Assembly: GCA_038049695.1 (NCBI GenBank) | Contig: CP142454.1 | Coordinates: 12,256,501 to 12,320,500, forward strand | Reading direction: 5' to 3' | DNA: 64,000 bases | Source: Cinnamomum chago | Taxonomy: Eukaryota > Streptophyta > Magnoliopsida > Laurales > Lauraceae | Shown: positions 33,378 to 45,000 of the stretch, in pieces | How the letters are laid out: each line of letters opens with the position of its first letter | How positions within the stretch are numbered: position 1 is the stretch's first letter | Translations under genes and position numbers: made by a program | Notes under the pieces: generated by a model | What the model saw: only the letters and a program-made list of their open reading frames with translations | Database searches by the model: none | What the model was told of the DNA's origin: nothing

Positions 33378-36072
33378 GATTGAAATTCGAGCAAGTAGTT
33401 GCAAATGAGAGACGTGTAAATGGAGAGGGTTGACTCAAACAAAAGTGACCCAAAAGTCAGATAGATTATTGCTTCTATTTTATCACTAATCAGGATTCTC
33501 AAAAGCTTCTAGAATGAGGAGAGCTCAACCAAACTACTTTTAGTTGGCATTGTAAGGTTCGTGAGTCCATTTATCCTTGCTAAATCCAAAAGGGCTTTAA
33601 TTAGTACTTGACTATTTACAAAAGCATAAACTCATTAAGTCCGTTGATCTAAAAGCTATAAAATGGATGATTTAAATAGTCCTTTCGTAAGACCCGCATC
33701 GCTCATAAAGCGTCCAGAGCTTAGGCTAATATAAAGAACGCCGTCTAAGCTAAGTATAATGCGTTTCGGGTCATCTAGGGGCCAGAAATAAAGCCGTGCG
33801 GCTCATGGCGTCAAAACGGACACCTTCCTCGCGTGGCCTTAAATTTGACATACAAAAACATGTGATTAACTAACTTTTTAAAACCAGTCCTAAGAACTTG
33901 CTTGTAAACGGTGGATCGACCAACAAATCTTATAAAAAATCCCATTGTGGAAAGCAGGAGAGATCTCTAACGAGTAACGTCTGAAGGCAGTCAAGATAAA
34001 GCCATTATTCATATGCCATCCCACCTTTTTTCAACCATAAAGCTTCTGTACTTCTTTGCATTATTACACCTACACCAACTCACTCTCCAGTACAATCTTC
34101 TCTCCCTTTCACATATCAACCATTACATTAGTTTACACAGCTTCAGTGCCTTGATCAAACCATGGCAGTTTATTCACCATTCATCCTCATCTTCTCCACC
34201 TCCTTCCTCTTCTTCGCCTTCGCCATGGCCGGAAAACAACATGGCCCATCGGGTCTCCTCCGACCCGCAACCGGATTTGGAAAGGAGAAGCTGAGCCACC
34301 TGCACTTCTATTTCCACGACATAGTCAGCGGGCGCAACCCAACTGCGGTGCTAGTCGCCAGTCCCCACATGACCAACAATTCAACAACAGGGTTCGGCAA
34401 GGTGGTGATGATCGATGACCCGCTAACAGAAGGGCCCGAGCCCACATCGAAGCTGGTAGGCCGGGCCCAAGGGATCTACGCGTTCGCCTCGCAAAAGATG
34501 GTTGGATTGCTAATGGCAATGAACTTTGCATTCATGGATGGCAAGTACAATGGGAGCACTCTCAGTGTGTTGGGTAGGAACGCTGTGTTTTCGGATGTGA
34601 GGGAGATGCCTGTGATTGGAGGGAGTGGGTTGTTCAGGTTTGCAAGGGGCTACGCCCTGGCTCATACGCATTGGTTTGATTTTAAGACAAAAGATGCTAT
34701 TGTAGAATATAATGTCTATGTCATGCATTATTGAGATGATTTGTTTGTTTGGGTGTGTTTAGGACTCGTGGGGTTAGGAAGTTTGTTCTTTTTATGTCAT
34801 TTTAGTTCTTTTTATGTCATTTTATCATTATTAAATAGCCATTATTATGATGATGATGGGTTTGGTGTTCATTTGAGGGTTTTTTTTTTTTTTCCCTCCT
34901 TTTTTGGGGTTGAATGGTGTTAATTTGAGTTAGTAACATTTTATCTGCCTCTCTTTCTCAAACAGGCCCTTTGTTTAAAGACGTGGGCGATTGTGTTTAC
35001 AATGGTGTACAAGGTTCTAAATCATGGGTAGCTAGTCATCATTATTTTCATGAATCACAACTCTAATTGTCAGTAACTATTAAATTGGTTATGCAAGTTT
35101 TACAGCAAGGCTTGATCTTTTTTTTCACCTACAAGACTCGACTAGATAGGCTTCGGGGTTTGGTTGGGAGAGGTTGTCGATACTTGGTGGTGGAAAGTTG
35201 GGAGTTCTAAAAACCAGGCACGGAGGACCTTTGATTGTGCTAATCCTAATGTTTTGAAATCAAGGGCCGGAACTCTTCCATTTATGTTCCTGTCAAGTGG
35301 TAAACTTTGGGGTTTGGTTGGGAGAGGTAGGGGCTGCATTGTTTGATCCGGCTTCCTTTGTATCTCATGCCTTTATTTTTGGGCTGGGACTTAGTGATTT
35401 TTGTCCATGGGGTTAATTCTACAGTGAATATCATTCCAATGGAAGTAAAAGTCAGGACAATTATTGTAAAAAAGGACACTGTGATAAATAAGCCTTCAAT
35501 AAAATTTCGGACGCTACTGACTGACAATGTTTGTGGTTAGTGATCATGTAAAGAGTATTTAAACTTCGCTAGATCAAAAGTTATCAGTCCTTGCCATTTA
35601 GCTATTGGAAATGGAGTTCCCCTCTGTTCCCTGCTAAGTGGCATGGTTGCAGGAAGTAACAAGGGTGTAAGAATCCAATGCTAGCCTCTGTTGGCTTAGA
35701 AAGGAGCTCTCCACGCCAACAGAGCGCTTGTATATGTTATAGATAAAAAGGATACATATCAAAATAAGGACCCTCTTACAGCTCCAAGCTTAAGTATAAG
35801 CCCAAGCCTAAGTCCAAATCCTTCGTACTAAGATAATAGGGTTATCTATAAATGGCATATTCTTTCCAACCATCCGATGTGGGATTGAAGATATGAAGCT
35901 TAACTGGCTTCAAAATAATTTTGAAAATTCTCAACAGTATACATGTCTTCCATTGCTGAACCTCATCTATAGCTTAAAGCGTTGCAAATCTGCTGTGTCC
36001 AGGCAATAGGAAAGAAGATTCTGCCATGAAAATGAAAACCTAGCAATATATACAACTACCATTATCATAGTA
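33378..36072 (+). repeat. Tandem duplication unit B
   Basis: Full-length duplicate of unit A without the transposon. It starts GATTGAAATTCGAGC, as unit A does at 19746. Unit B has about 35 extra bases at about 33803-33837 and lacks about 40 bases of promoter sequence present in unit A. The CACTA empty site is at 35696-35698. Confidence 0.92.
34162..34734 (+). CDS. Dirigent protein, secreted (copy 4)
   Basis: Intronless, 190 residues, with the same start context, signal peptide and length as copy 3 (20535). All dirigent blocks are present ([70 protein letters not shown]). About 12 residues differ from copy 3: R to L in the AVRVAS stretch, AP to PH before MTNN, A to K after GFG, Q to L in GYAQAH, and TGDA to TKDA near the C-terminus. 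Several of these are non-conservative at positions the other intact copies keep, which suggests relaxed or changed constraint. The frame is open, so it is annotated as a gene. Its promoter lacks the TATA-like motifs of copy 3, so expression may be reduced or altered. Confidence 0.93.
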   Translation: MAVYSPFILIFSTSFLFFAFAMAGKQHGPSGLLRPATGFGKEKLSHLHFYFHDIVSGRNPTAVLVASPHMTNNSTTGFGKVVMIDDPLTEGPEPTSKLVGRAQGIYAFASQKMVGLLMAMNFAFMDGKYNGSTLSVLGRNAVFSDVREMPVIGGSGLFRFARGYALAHTHWFDFKTKDAIVEYNVYVMHY

Positions 36073-37840
36073 CCATATGCACTAATTGAAATGTAACACA
36101 TAAAGTGTTACTTAATAATATATTAAGTAAAGACATATGGGGCGGGGCGCTTAATGTTAGACACGCCCAAAATCAAAACCCGCTCCAAACCCAACTCGGG
36201 TTAGTATATGAAAAATCCATACCCGACCCACACCCTCCTAACCTGCCCCTAAAAAGATCAGGTCGGGGTTGGGTCTTCATTTAAACCCGTTCCATTGCCA
36301 TCCCTAGTATTATGCATAATGTCTTGATAATTGTTAATTATAGAAGGAAAGAACAAAATCTCCATATGGATTACTGTAAAAGGAAAAAAAAAAAAAAACA
36401 TGATACGAAATCCAAAACCACGATAAAAGTAGATATAACTCAATCTAACAAGAACACCCAGGTCACAAAAATAAGACAAAACTAAAGAAAAGAGAATCCA
36501 TTTTCCCATTAATATCACTAATCCAACATCTACCAAATAAAACACAAAAACATCAACAAGCTACACGTAGTAAATCCGAAGAAAAGGAAACCCATTTACA
36601 GAAGTCAGGATCCCGAAAAAAAAAAACCCTCAAATAATTAAAAAATCAATACAAAGAAACCAAAAGAACGAGAAAATGTACAAAAGCCTCATACCAAACA
36701 TCATTCAAGAAGAAAAAAAAAATGAGGAGGAAAAGAATGAATTATTATTGCTTACTACAATTTTCGAGGAATTATTCATTGTGAAGCAGCTGTTTGGATT
36801 AGCTGAAATGGCTTATACGAAAATTAATTTCATTTTGACCTCTAAAATGAAGATTGATTGCAGTCATTGATACACGCAACTTGAGAAAGAGGAGAGCCCA
36901 ATCCAAGAATGATAGATGGAAAAAATGTTCAAATGAGCCACATTTGCCTTTTCAAGTTGATAAATGCGACTGAAAAAAGGACAAAAGGGAACAATTATAA
37001 GCAAAGAATACAAGATAAACTATACCCCTTAATATAGATGGGGATCAAGTAACATAATCATTTATATGAAAATTACTAATTTGTGTCACCCAGTAACATG
37101 ACCAGTTTTATATATTCTAAAAATTGTGGTCATCGTCATCAAAGTCTTGACCTAACTATGTTGTCGTCAACTACATTAATTTTGTTTATCCATTTCAATT
37201 TAGTCCAAGCCAAATCCTTATATAAGTAGCATGTCTTATGATCTCTTTATACTACATCCATCCATGTTTTCTTTAGCCTATCTTTTTTCCTTGGCTGGCC
37301 ATCAACCTATATAATCAAATTGGTTTAATTGTTGTTATGTAAAATTTTTACTTCAATATTATTGGCATGTGCCAATCAAAAAGCATTATAGAAGCAAGTC
37401 TCTACTTTAACTATCCCACTATTATCACATTCTCAACATCTTCATTGATCTCTCTATCCTTACTAATTATCGTAAAAAAATGATAGAATGAATCTATTTA
37501 TAGTATTTTCAAGTATTGAGTCCCCACAGAAGGTTCTGCTCTTATGTTATATATTCTAATAATATATAACATAATGAAAATTTTCAAGCTCAATGCTTAT
37601 CTTTCATAGAGTACAAGTACACAAGCAGGTCCATAAGAGACTTAAATAATCATTGGCGCAAAGGCGGCCTGGCAGGGTTCCCATTAATGCACTAGGATGG
37701 ATATATTATTGTAAGTATTGTTGTCGTTGTGGTGTTGTTAATGAAACAACATATACATGATTTAAGAGAAGTTGCTACAGGTTATTTACTCAGTGAGAAT
37801 GGGTTGTTGTTGTGTTAATGAAAAGAGATAAACAAGACTT
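36073..37840. other. Intergenic, with a decayed dispersed repeat
   Basis: About 36129-36308 is rich in ACCCGACCC-type words and ends CCGTTCCATTGCCATCCCTAG, the kind of edge also seen at 18788 and 57623. The rest (about 36310-37840) is AT-rich with no supported gene. Confidence 0.45.
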
Positions 37841-38896
37841 AGGGCTTGTTTGACAAATCTTATCTTTACGAAATAGATATATATATGCTATAGATCTATT
37901 TCAAATGGGGCGGTTTGAAATTGATGTTTTACAAATAGACTGTTTGGTAAGACATAGATATTTTAAAAATAGACGGTTTGGTAAGACACATGTAAAAATA
38001 GATCTAATGGTCTGGGCATTTTACAAATATATCAAGATCTGTGATCATCCAACGGTTAAAATTTTATCTCAAACACGTGTTCCACATTTTAATTACTATA
38101 GGCGGTTTGGATCTTCATTTTGGTTTGGATCTTGCATTTAGGGGCCATGATTTAAAAAAATATATATATATAAATGTCTGTCGTTTTTTGTAAATATCTC
38201 AAAATCTATGATGATCCAATGGCTAAAATTTGGACGGTTAGTCGTGAATGATCTTTTGAATATATCCAATGGTTTTGATCATGATTTATGATGCCTGAAT
38301 TTAAAAAAAAAAAAATACCACACTACTGTGTACAACTTTAAGACTCAATCACTAAGGCATGGGACATCAATGGTCAAAAACGTTTTTGTAAATATCTCAA
38401 GATCCACTTTGAATTAGAGGCTCAATTTTGGGCCCATAGCCGTTTTTGGCCCTCCAAAGAGAACCAACGGATCGGATCGTGATTATGGGGCCCACAATGT
38501 CCAGAATATTAGGTCGAATGGCTCATGATTTTTTACAAATATCTCGAGATCCGAGATAGATCGACGGTTCAAATTTTGACACATGACCGTGTTTGACCTT
38601 CTTCATATATCTAGCGATCCAGATCATGACTTTGGGTCTCATAAATTAAAAAAAAATAAAAATATGGACTGTCCCATGAGGACGTCCAACTCACTGTAGA
38701 TATTTGAGTCTTTCCGCTTCAGACTTCATCCACTGATTCAATTATGATCCTTTTGCTGGCTTCTTGAAATGGAGGCAAATCATCTAAACTCTATTTCAAT
38801 TGAACTTTGCACCTTTACTTACCAAACAATCTTAAAACTGTTACAAACAGTTTTAAGACAAGTAGAGGCAATAATAAGAGTTGTCAAACGCCACCT
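37841..38896. mobile_element. Decayed terminal-inverted-repeat element, 1.06 kb
   Basis: The left end AGGGCTTGTTTGACAAATCTTAT matches the complement of the right end, AATAAGAGTTGTCAAACGCCACCT, over a GTTTGACAA..CTTAT core. The interior holds several diverged copies of a motif (ACAAATATCTCAAGATC..GAT..TCCAACGG). There is no coding capacity. The TIR style suggests a hAT-like origin, but no clean 8 bp duplication was found. A related, partly deleted copy in the opposite orientation flanks the Copia element at 49778. Confidence 0.55.
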
Positions 38897-39613
38897 TACT
38901 TGCCTATCAAAATAGTGATTCCAAACAAAGAAAGTAACATGATTCATGTATGTAAAATTTTACTCATATAAATTTCATTTTCGTTCTTACGTGCAAAAGA
39001 CAAATCAACCCTTTAGTGCTGTAGTTGACCTGGGCTTTGAGGAATGGGATTGCATAGAGAGACTTTCTAAAGATGGCTTTCACTTTTGTCCCTTTCTATA
39101 AGTAGAGTTGCCAAATAATTCCTTAATATTTCAACGTCAAATCAACTAGGCCAAACATGAATTTCCATGAATTAAAAGCTCAACCACATGACATTTCAAT
39201 CAAGCATTTCTTTATCACTCGGCCTTAATTTCAGATGTCTTGACAGAAATTTGTTGAAGTGTAGAAGACATCATGAGGTAGGATTTCGGTCTCTCTATTT
39301 TCTCTATATGGAGAAGCAACCGTTTTTTCTCTCTACATTGGTTTTCTTTTGATGTGTTGCATGTTATTACTGTTAATTATATTGAATAGAGAATCCACTT
39401 TAAACCACTTTTCATTCCTCTAAATCCAACATTGAGCCGTCAAGATAAGAAGAGCCAGTCTTCTTGCTTACTCAGGAGAATTTCAGATAATACACGAGTT
39501 AAGTATACGAATCACAAAATTTGCTCTCCAAACTTTTCATAATATCATTTATGGCAGTTGAAGAAACAATCTCAACATGGACATTTGCCACACTCCCGCC
39601 CATAAACACCCTA
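38897..39613. other. Intergenic, nothing recognised
   Basis: AT-rich, no domain-bearing reading frame, no structured repeat seen. Confidence 0.5.
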
Positions 39614-39750
39614 GGAGAGCCTGTTTGGACGAATCAAGGCGTGCCAACTCAGCTCCATGTGGCAAGAAAAATAAAGGCTTCTTATTTTTTTTCATTTGAA
39701 AACAAAATCATAGTTGAGGTGCACGTCCTGATTCGTCCAAATAGGCTCCC
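39614..39750. mobile_element. Hairpin MITE, 137 bp
   Basis: GGAGAGCCTGTTTGGACGAA at the left is the near-exact inverse of TTCGTCCAAATAGGCTCCCC at the right, with arms of about 30 bases. A second short inverted match (GTTTGGACGAA) follows directly. Small, non-coding, of MITE form. Confidence 0.65.
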
Positions 39751-40228
39751 CGTTTGGACGAAACACGGGATCTGGACTCTTTACCAGACGCCTAGGCAGC
39801 CTATTTGTTTGCATTAAAATAATTAGCAAAAATTATTGCCATAAAGTAATACTTTAGGAATTGAATACACTTAATTTCATACTATAAGTGGTTCAAAAGG
39901 AAAATTCCAAACACGTAAGAATCACCATCAAATGACCTCATCTTTAATCGAGAGTTAATTAAGATTAGATGAGAAAATGAATACCCAACTATCCACCAAT
40001 AAAATAAAACCTAAAAAAGTAATATCTTATTTAGATTGCGACAGTATCCCTCACAGTCACCTCATATCATTAATTAACACTTTACCTCAATATAATTAAT
40101 ACTTTACATCTTTAATAGTCCTTTCGCTATGCTCATTTCATCTTGAATTCTTATATATTCTAATACAAATAAATAAGATTTCGAGAGTAATTGTTAATTT
40201 TATATTTTTATACTGGTCCATCGACGGT
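39751..40228. other. Distal 5' flank of kinase gene
   Basis: AT-rich DNA with no gene. It ends at the G-box pair. Confidence 0.5.
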
Positions 40229-40265
40229 CACGTGAGGTAAAGCCTCACCATAAAACGTCCACGTG
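40229..40265. promoter_or_regulatory. Pair of CACGTG G-boxes
   Basis: CACGTG occurs at 40229-40234 and 40260-40265, about 500 bases before the kinase ATG, and both are followed by AG. Between them GTGAGGTAAAGCCTCAC forms a small inverted repeat. G-boxes bind bZIP/bHLH factors in plants; function here is inferred from position only. Confidence 0.4.
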
Positions 40266-40730
40266 AGAAATTGGAGATGGCACACGAAAAGTGTTATTTA
40301 AGAACGAGACGGTGACTCCCGCATGGCGGAAAAAGACGAGAAAGCCGAAAAAGAGGTGAAAAGACAGGAAGCGTTACAATCGCCGAGGTTATCTTTGCAC
40401 GACTGCTACATCAAAAGCCCACATCCCAAAGATCCAATACATTTGTCCTTATGATACATCTGACCCACCTGATCATCGGTCAGGATCATTAGATAGATCG
40501 TCAAAATCCACTGTTTTCTTCACTTGTCGGCAATTTTCCCCACTTTATTTTCTTTCACTGCTTTCCATGTTTTCCCTCCTCTTGTTTTCTAGGCTCCGTA
40601 GATTTTCCCTCCCTCGTTCAAACCTCTCTCCCTCTTCTTCTCCCACTCTTTCCCTGAAAACATAAATTTCAAAGAGAATGAGAAACCGGGAAATGCTTGT
40701 ACGCGGAAACTGAAATGCTAAGTAGCAGGG

Positions 40731-41997
40731 ATGCAGAAGCTTTGGCGCCGAAGCCCCATTCTATGCACCTCTCCCAGCCCTTGGATTCATGCAAACCCCA
40801 GGAAAAACCCTAACAAGAATCCATCTTTACCGTCCATTCCATTCCCCATGCTCTCCTCCTTCCACCTCCGCCCATCCCCATCTCAGCCCTACCGCCTCCG
40901 ACAGGCGGCCCTCCGCCGGAACTCCGTCCGGTACAGCTGCTCCATCGACCAAAAGCCGCCACCCCAGAGACCGTGGGAACGCTTCAAAAGCCCCGGACCG
41001 TCTGCGGTCCGGCCCGCCTGGTTGCACGGCGGGCCGGACGGGGGCCGGCTAGTGGCGGAGGGTTTGCAGAGAGGGAGCTCCGGTGGCGATAGTGAGAGGA
41101 GGGAAGAGGACGGAGCGGCGGAGGATGAGAACAAGAGGGGTTCAGAGGAGCGGCGGGGGTTGCAGAGGGAGAGGCGTTGCAAAGGTTCCGGGGGCGGGGC
41201 AGCGGCTGCCGCCGACCTCGTGTCCAGAAATCCGGACCTTTTGACGATTCCGGGCGTGGGGCTGCGGAATCTGAGGAAACTGGTTGATAAGGGTATTGGG
41301 AGAGTGGCAGAGCTCAAGCAGTTGTACAAAGACAAGGTATAATCAGTTGGTATTCTCAATGTTCTCTTCTTTATTTACAGATTGATTCAGTGTAATGTAG
41401 CTTGGTTAAGCAAATGTTGTGAACTTAATATTGGTTGGAAGAAACAAGACAATAAACATACAAAGAAGAAGTTAATTGATTGGCAATGTTGGTTATTTGG
41501 TTTATTTTTTCTGTAATCATAGATTCTTTTGTATTAAATTTGGTTTCTGGGTTTGTTAGGAAATGCTTAGATTAGACTTAATCTCGGTTGCTAGGCAGAA
41601 TGGATAGAATGTTTTCACCCTGCAGTGCCGGATGCTTTTGAGGATGGTTATTTATTTTGGAGTTGGAAGTGGGAACCCAATCCCATGTTTCTTGTTTTTA
41701 CAGGTTTTGATTGTTATTTTGCAGACCTTTTATGTGACCTCATCCATTAGATTATAACTTTAGTTCAGATAGAAGACCATGATAAATCATAGTTTGTTTA
41801 AATTTTAAAAACCAATGAAGGCTTTTCATCCAATGCTTGCTTACATCTTCGGTTCACAGAAGGCTTGTAATAGTGTTTTAATTCAATGGATACATGACAT
41901 GGCCTACCGCCTGCGGGGAATGATTTATATTTCTAAGTGAAAATCATAGTACATTGATAGATTGTTCATCTGATTTGTTCTGTCTTAGATACACCAG

Positions 41998-42038
<41 letters not shown>

Positions 42039-45000
42039 GAATAATTTCCGTTCACACACACACACCCCTTTCTTTGCTTTCGCCCCTCCTAATTTTTCTC
42101 CTTCTTTCATAAGAAGAAGTGAATCTCCATCATGAGGCTTACCTATTGATAATCTGAACTACTCAAAATGAATGCCCTCCTCGGATGTATTTTTCCAAAT
42201 TTTACTAATAGAATCTTTCCCTCCCTAAGATTGAGCATACTTAATAATGCCATTGATGCATTAGTCGTATTAACAATTGTATTCTCAATCTTACGGTGGG
42301 ACCTAAGAAAAATGGTTAAAGATTTGGTGTATGGCCCATTTGAGAATACAGTTATTGGTATTCTCAATATGATACTTAGGCCCAAATTAGATATCTTTAT
42401 ATGAAAGATTTGAATTTTATAATATTTTATTTGTGTGTTAAAAAGTTATCAATCTGACGATGGATTACTAGAGCGAAATCCGATAAGGACCATACACTAC
42501 AGGAAGAAGTCATTTTTTTCATATGTGGGCCATGGAGTGGCTTCCCAAAATTCTCATGGGGCTCTTTTTTGTTTTTTTGTTTTCTGATTTTTTTTTTATA
42601 TTTACATGTAAACAACATCGGTAGGCTACAAAAAAAAAATGCACACTTTCCCTTTTAGAAATTTCATTCCAGCACAATTTTGAGCCCATTGTTAGGTTCT
42701 CTTTTCTTTTGTCATTGTCAAGTATTGCTTGTGCCTCATCCAGGCTGTTTATCATTCCTAACCCTTTAACAGTTGTCCTTGAGATAAATGGTTGTGACAT
42801 TGACCTTCATCAATGAGAAAGGTCAAATATATTTAGGCGTGGTCCATCTGACTATCTGAGTTGAGAGCTTTGTCTTCAATGCAATTATCATGGAATCACA
42901 TGGGCCAACTTGTACAAACTTTGGGTCTGTGCAACAATCACATTATTTCTCTAGACTTATGCATCGTTCATTTTTCATGTGTAATGAACACACAAAACGA
43001 GAAGATTCCTTTCATATTTAACTGAAAGATGCACAGTGTTTGAAGGCTTTCAACGTTTAAGTGCAGGATGAGTGTCTGTCTGTCTTATACTACATTCAAC
43101 GGAAAAAGGATTGTGATTTATATTTGGTATAGTTAGTTTATGGTTCATTTGAGTTGTGACTTTCACTTCAATGGACCAAACCTGGAATTGCAAGTTGACT
43201 TCTACAAACTTGGTGTCTGGCCAAATTTATGTAGTTTCTGTAGGTTTGTGTTGGTCATTTTGCATGTCTATGTTGGGTAGGTTGATAAGTACATCTGTTT
43301 GATTGATGAAGGAAGATTGAAGAAGGGAGAGGTGGTATTTATATAACTTCACTAAAGAATAACCCGACTGTACATAAAGATTCCCAAGTCCCAAGAAATG
43401 TGTATAGTACATAAAATCCATAGACATGCATATGATAACCTACAGTTCAATGGACAAGAGCCCATAGCACAGTTGGAAGGTGCTCATTGTCGCAACCATG
43501 AGATTGTGGGTCTGATTTGTGTTTCCAAAAAAAGAAGCCTACAGTTCTATGAACACGGAACATAACAAGATGAATTCTGTCATATTCAACCCTAGTATGT
43601 GCGTATTTGAATGCTTTCAGCATATACATGTGCTCTTGTAGACAGTTTCTTTGATTGATGTGTCAGATAAAAGAAGTCCAGATTGGAAGATCCCACTTGA
43701 GTTTTGTACCTTCTCTTCTGCCTGAATGACAATCATTTTATCTTTTCTTAATTCACTATTTTCAGGCCATCGGCGAATGGTAAGGATGTCCAATCTGTGA
43801 ATCTCTCTGGGCATTTTATATCCTTTTTGAGCCCCATCAGAACCATTGTCTGCATCACAAGACTCTGGGTTCTTCACTTATGCTTGAATATGCTCAAGGC
43901 CTGAGAGTACTATGCATATATCCTTGGGTTCAGTACCTATTTTCTGATCAATCATAAGATTAACTCTGGTATCTATCTGCTTTCTGCAGTTCTATGGACA
44001 ATCTAGTGAGAAGATGGTAGAATATTTACAGTGTTCAGTTGGGATCATTCACCGAAACCATGCGGAGAGTATAACTTCCTTTATCAAAGAGAGTGTGGAC
44101 GGCGACTTAAAAGAGGAAAGCCCTCATGCTGCCGATGCAAATCTTGCCCAAAAGAAAAGTCTCACATTCTGTGTGGAGGGAAATATCAGTGTTGGAAAGA
44201 CCACATTCCTTCAGAGAATAGCTAATGAAACACTTGAGTTACGTGATCTTGTAGAGGTGGTTCCTGAACCTGTTTCCAAGTGGCAGGATGTGGGACCTGA
44301 TCACTTAAACATACTAGATGCTTTTTATGCTCAGCCGCATAGGTATGCCTTCACCTTCCAAAATTATGTTTTTGTAACAAGGATTATGCAGGAACGTGAT
44401 TCTTCTGGCGGAGTCAAACCCCTTAGACTGATGGAAAGAAGTGTTTTCAGTGATAGGATGGTAAGCTATCAGTTCTCAGTGGAATTACTTACTGATAAAT
44501 TGCAATTAAAGCTAGCTCAATATTCATGTTTCAGAAATATTAACTTCCATTCAGCCTATCTTGCATGTCAAGGGCTTTGAGATTGATTCCTTGTATGCTG
44601 CATGATCCAGGTCTTTGTGCGTGCTGTTCATGAAGCAAAGTGGATGAATGAGATGGAGATTAACATCTATGACTCCTGGTTTGATCCAGTTCTGTCATCC
44701 TTACCTGGACTTATCCCTGACGGATTCATATATCTTAGAGCCAGCCCTGATACCTGCCACAAGCGAATGAAGTTGCGGAGAAGATCAGAAGAGGGTGGTG
44801 TAACTTTAGACTATTTACGTGATTTACATGAAAAGCATGAGAACTGGCTATTTCCATGTCAAACTGGGAACCATGGTGTATTATCAGTTTCTCAATTACC
44901 CCTCCATATGGACAACTCCTTACATCCTGATATAAGGGATCGTGTGTTTTATTTGGAAGGCAACCACATGCATTCAAGCATTCAAAAGGTTTTCTTTTTT

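Noticed and set aside
34013-34294. 93-codon frame overlapping the start of the dirigent gene at 34162
   Set aside because: Out of frame with the dirigent protein and Ser/Pro-rich by translation of a C-rich leader. There is no equivalent open frame in unit A.
40889-41359. 156-codon minus-strand frame opposite kinase exon 1
   Set aside because: Lies wholly opposite a GC-rich exon whose plus-strand product joins in frame to a recognised kinase. A typical high-GC shadow.
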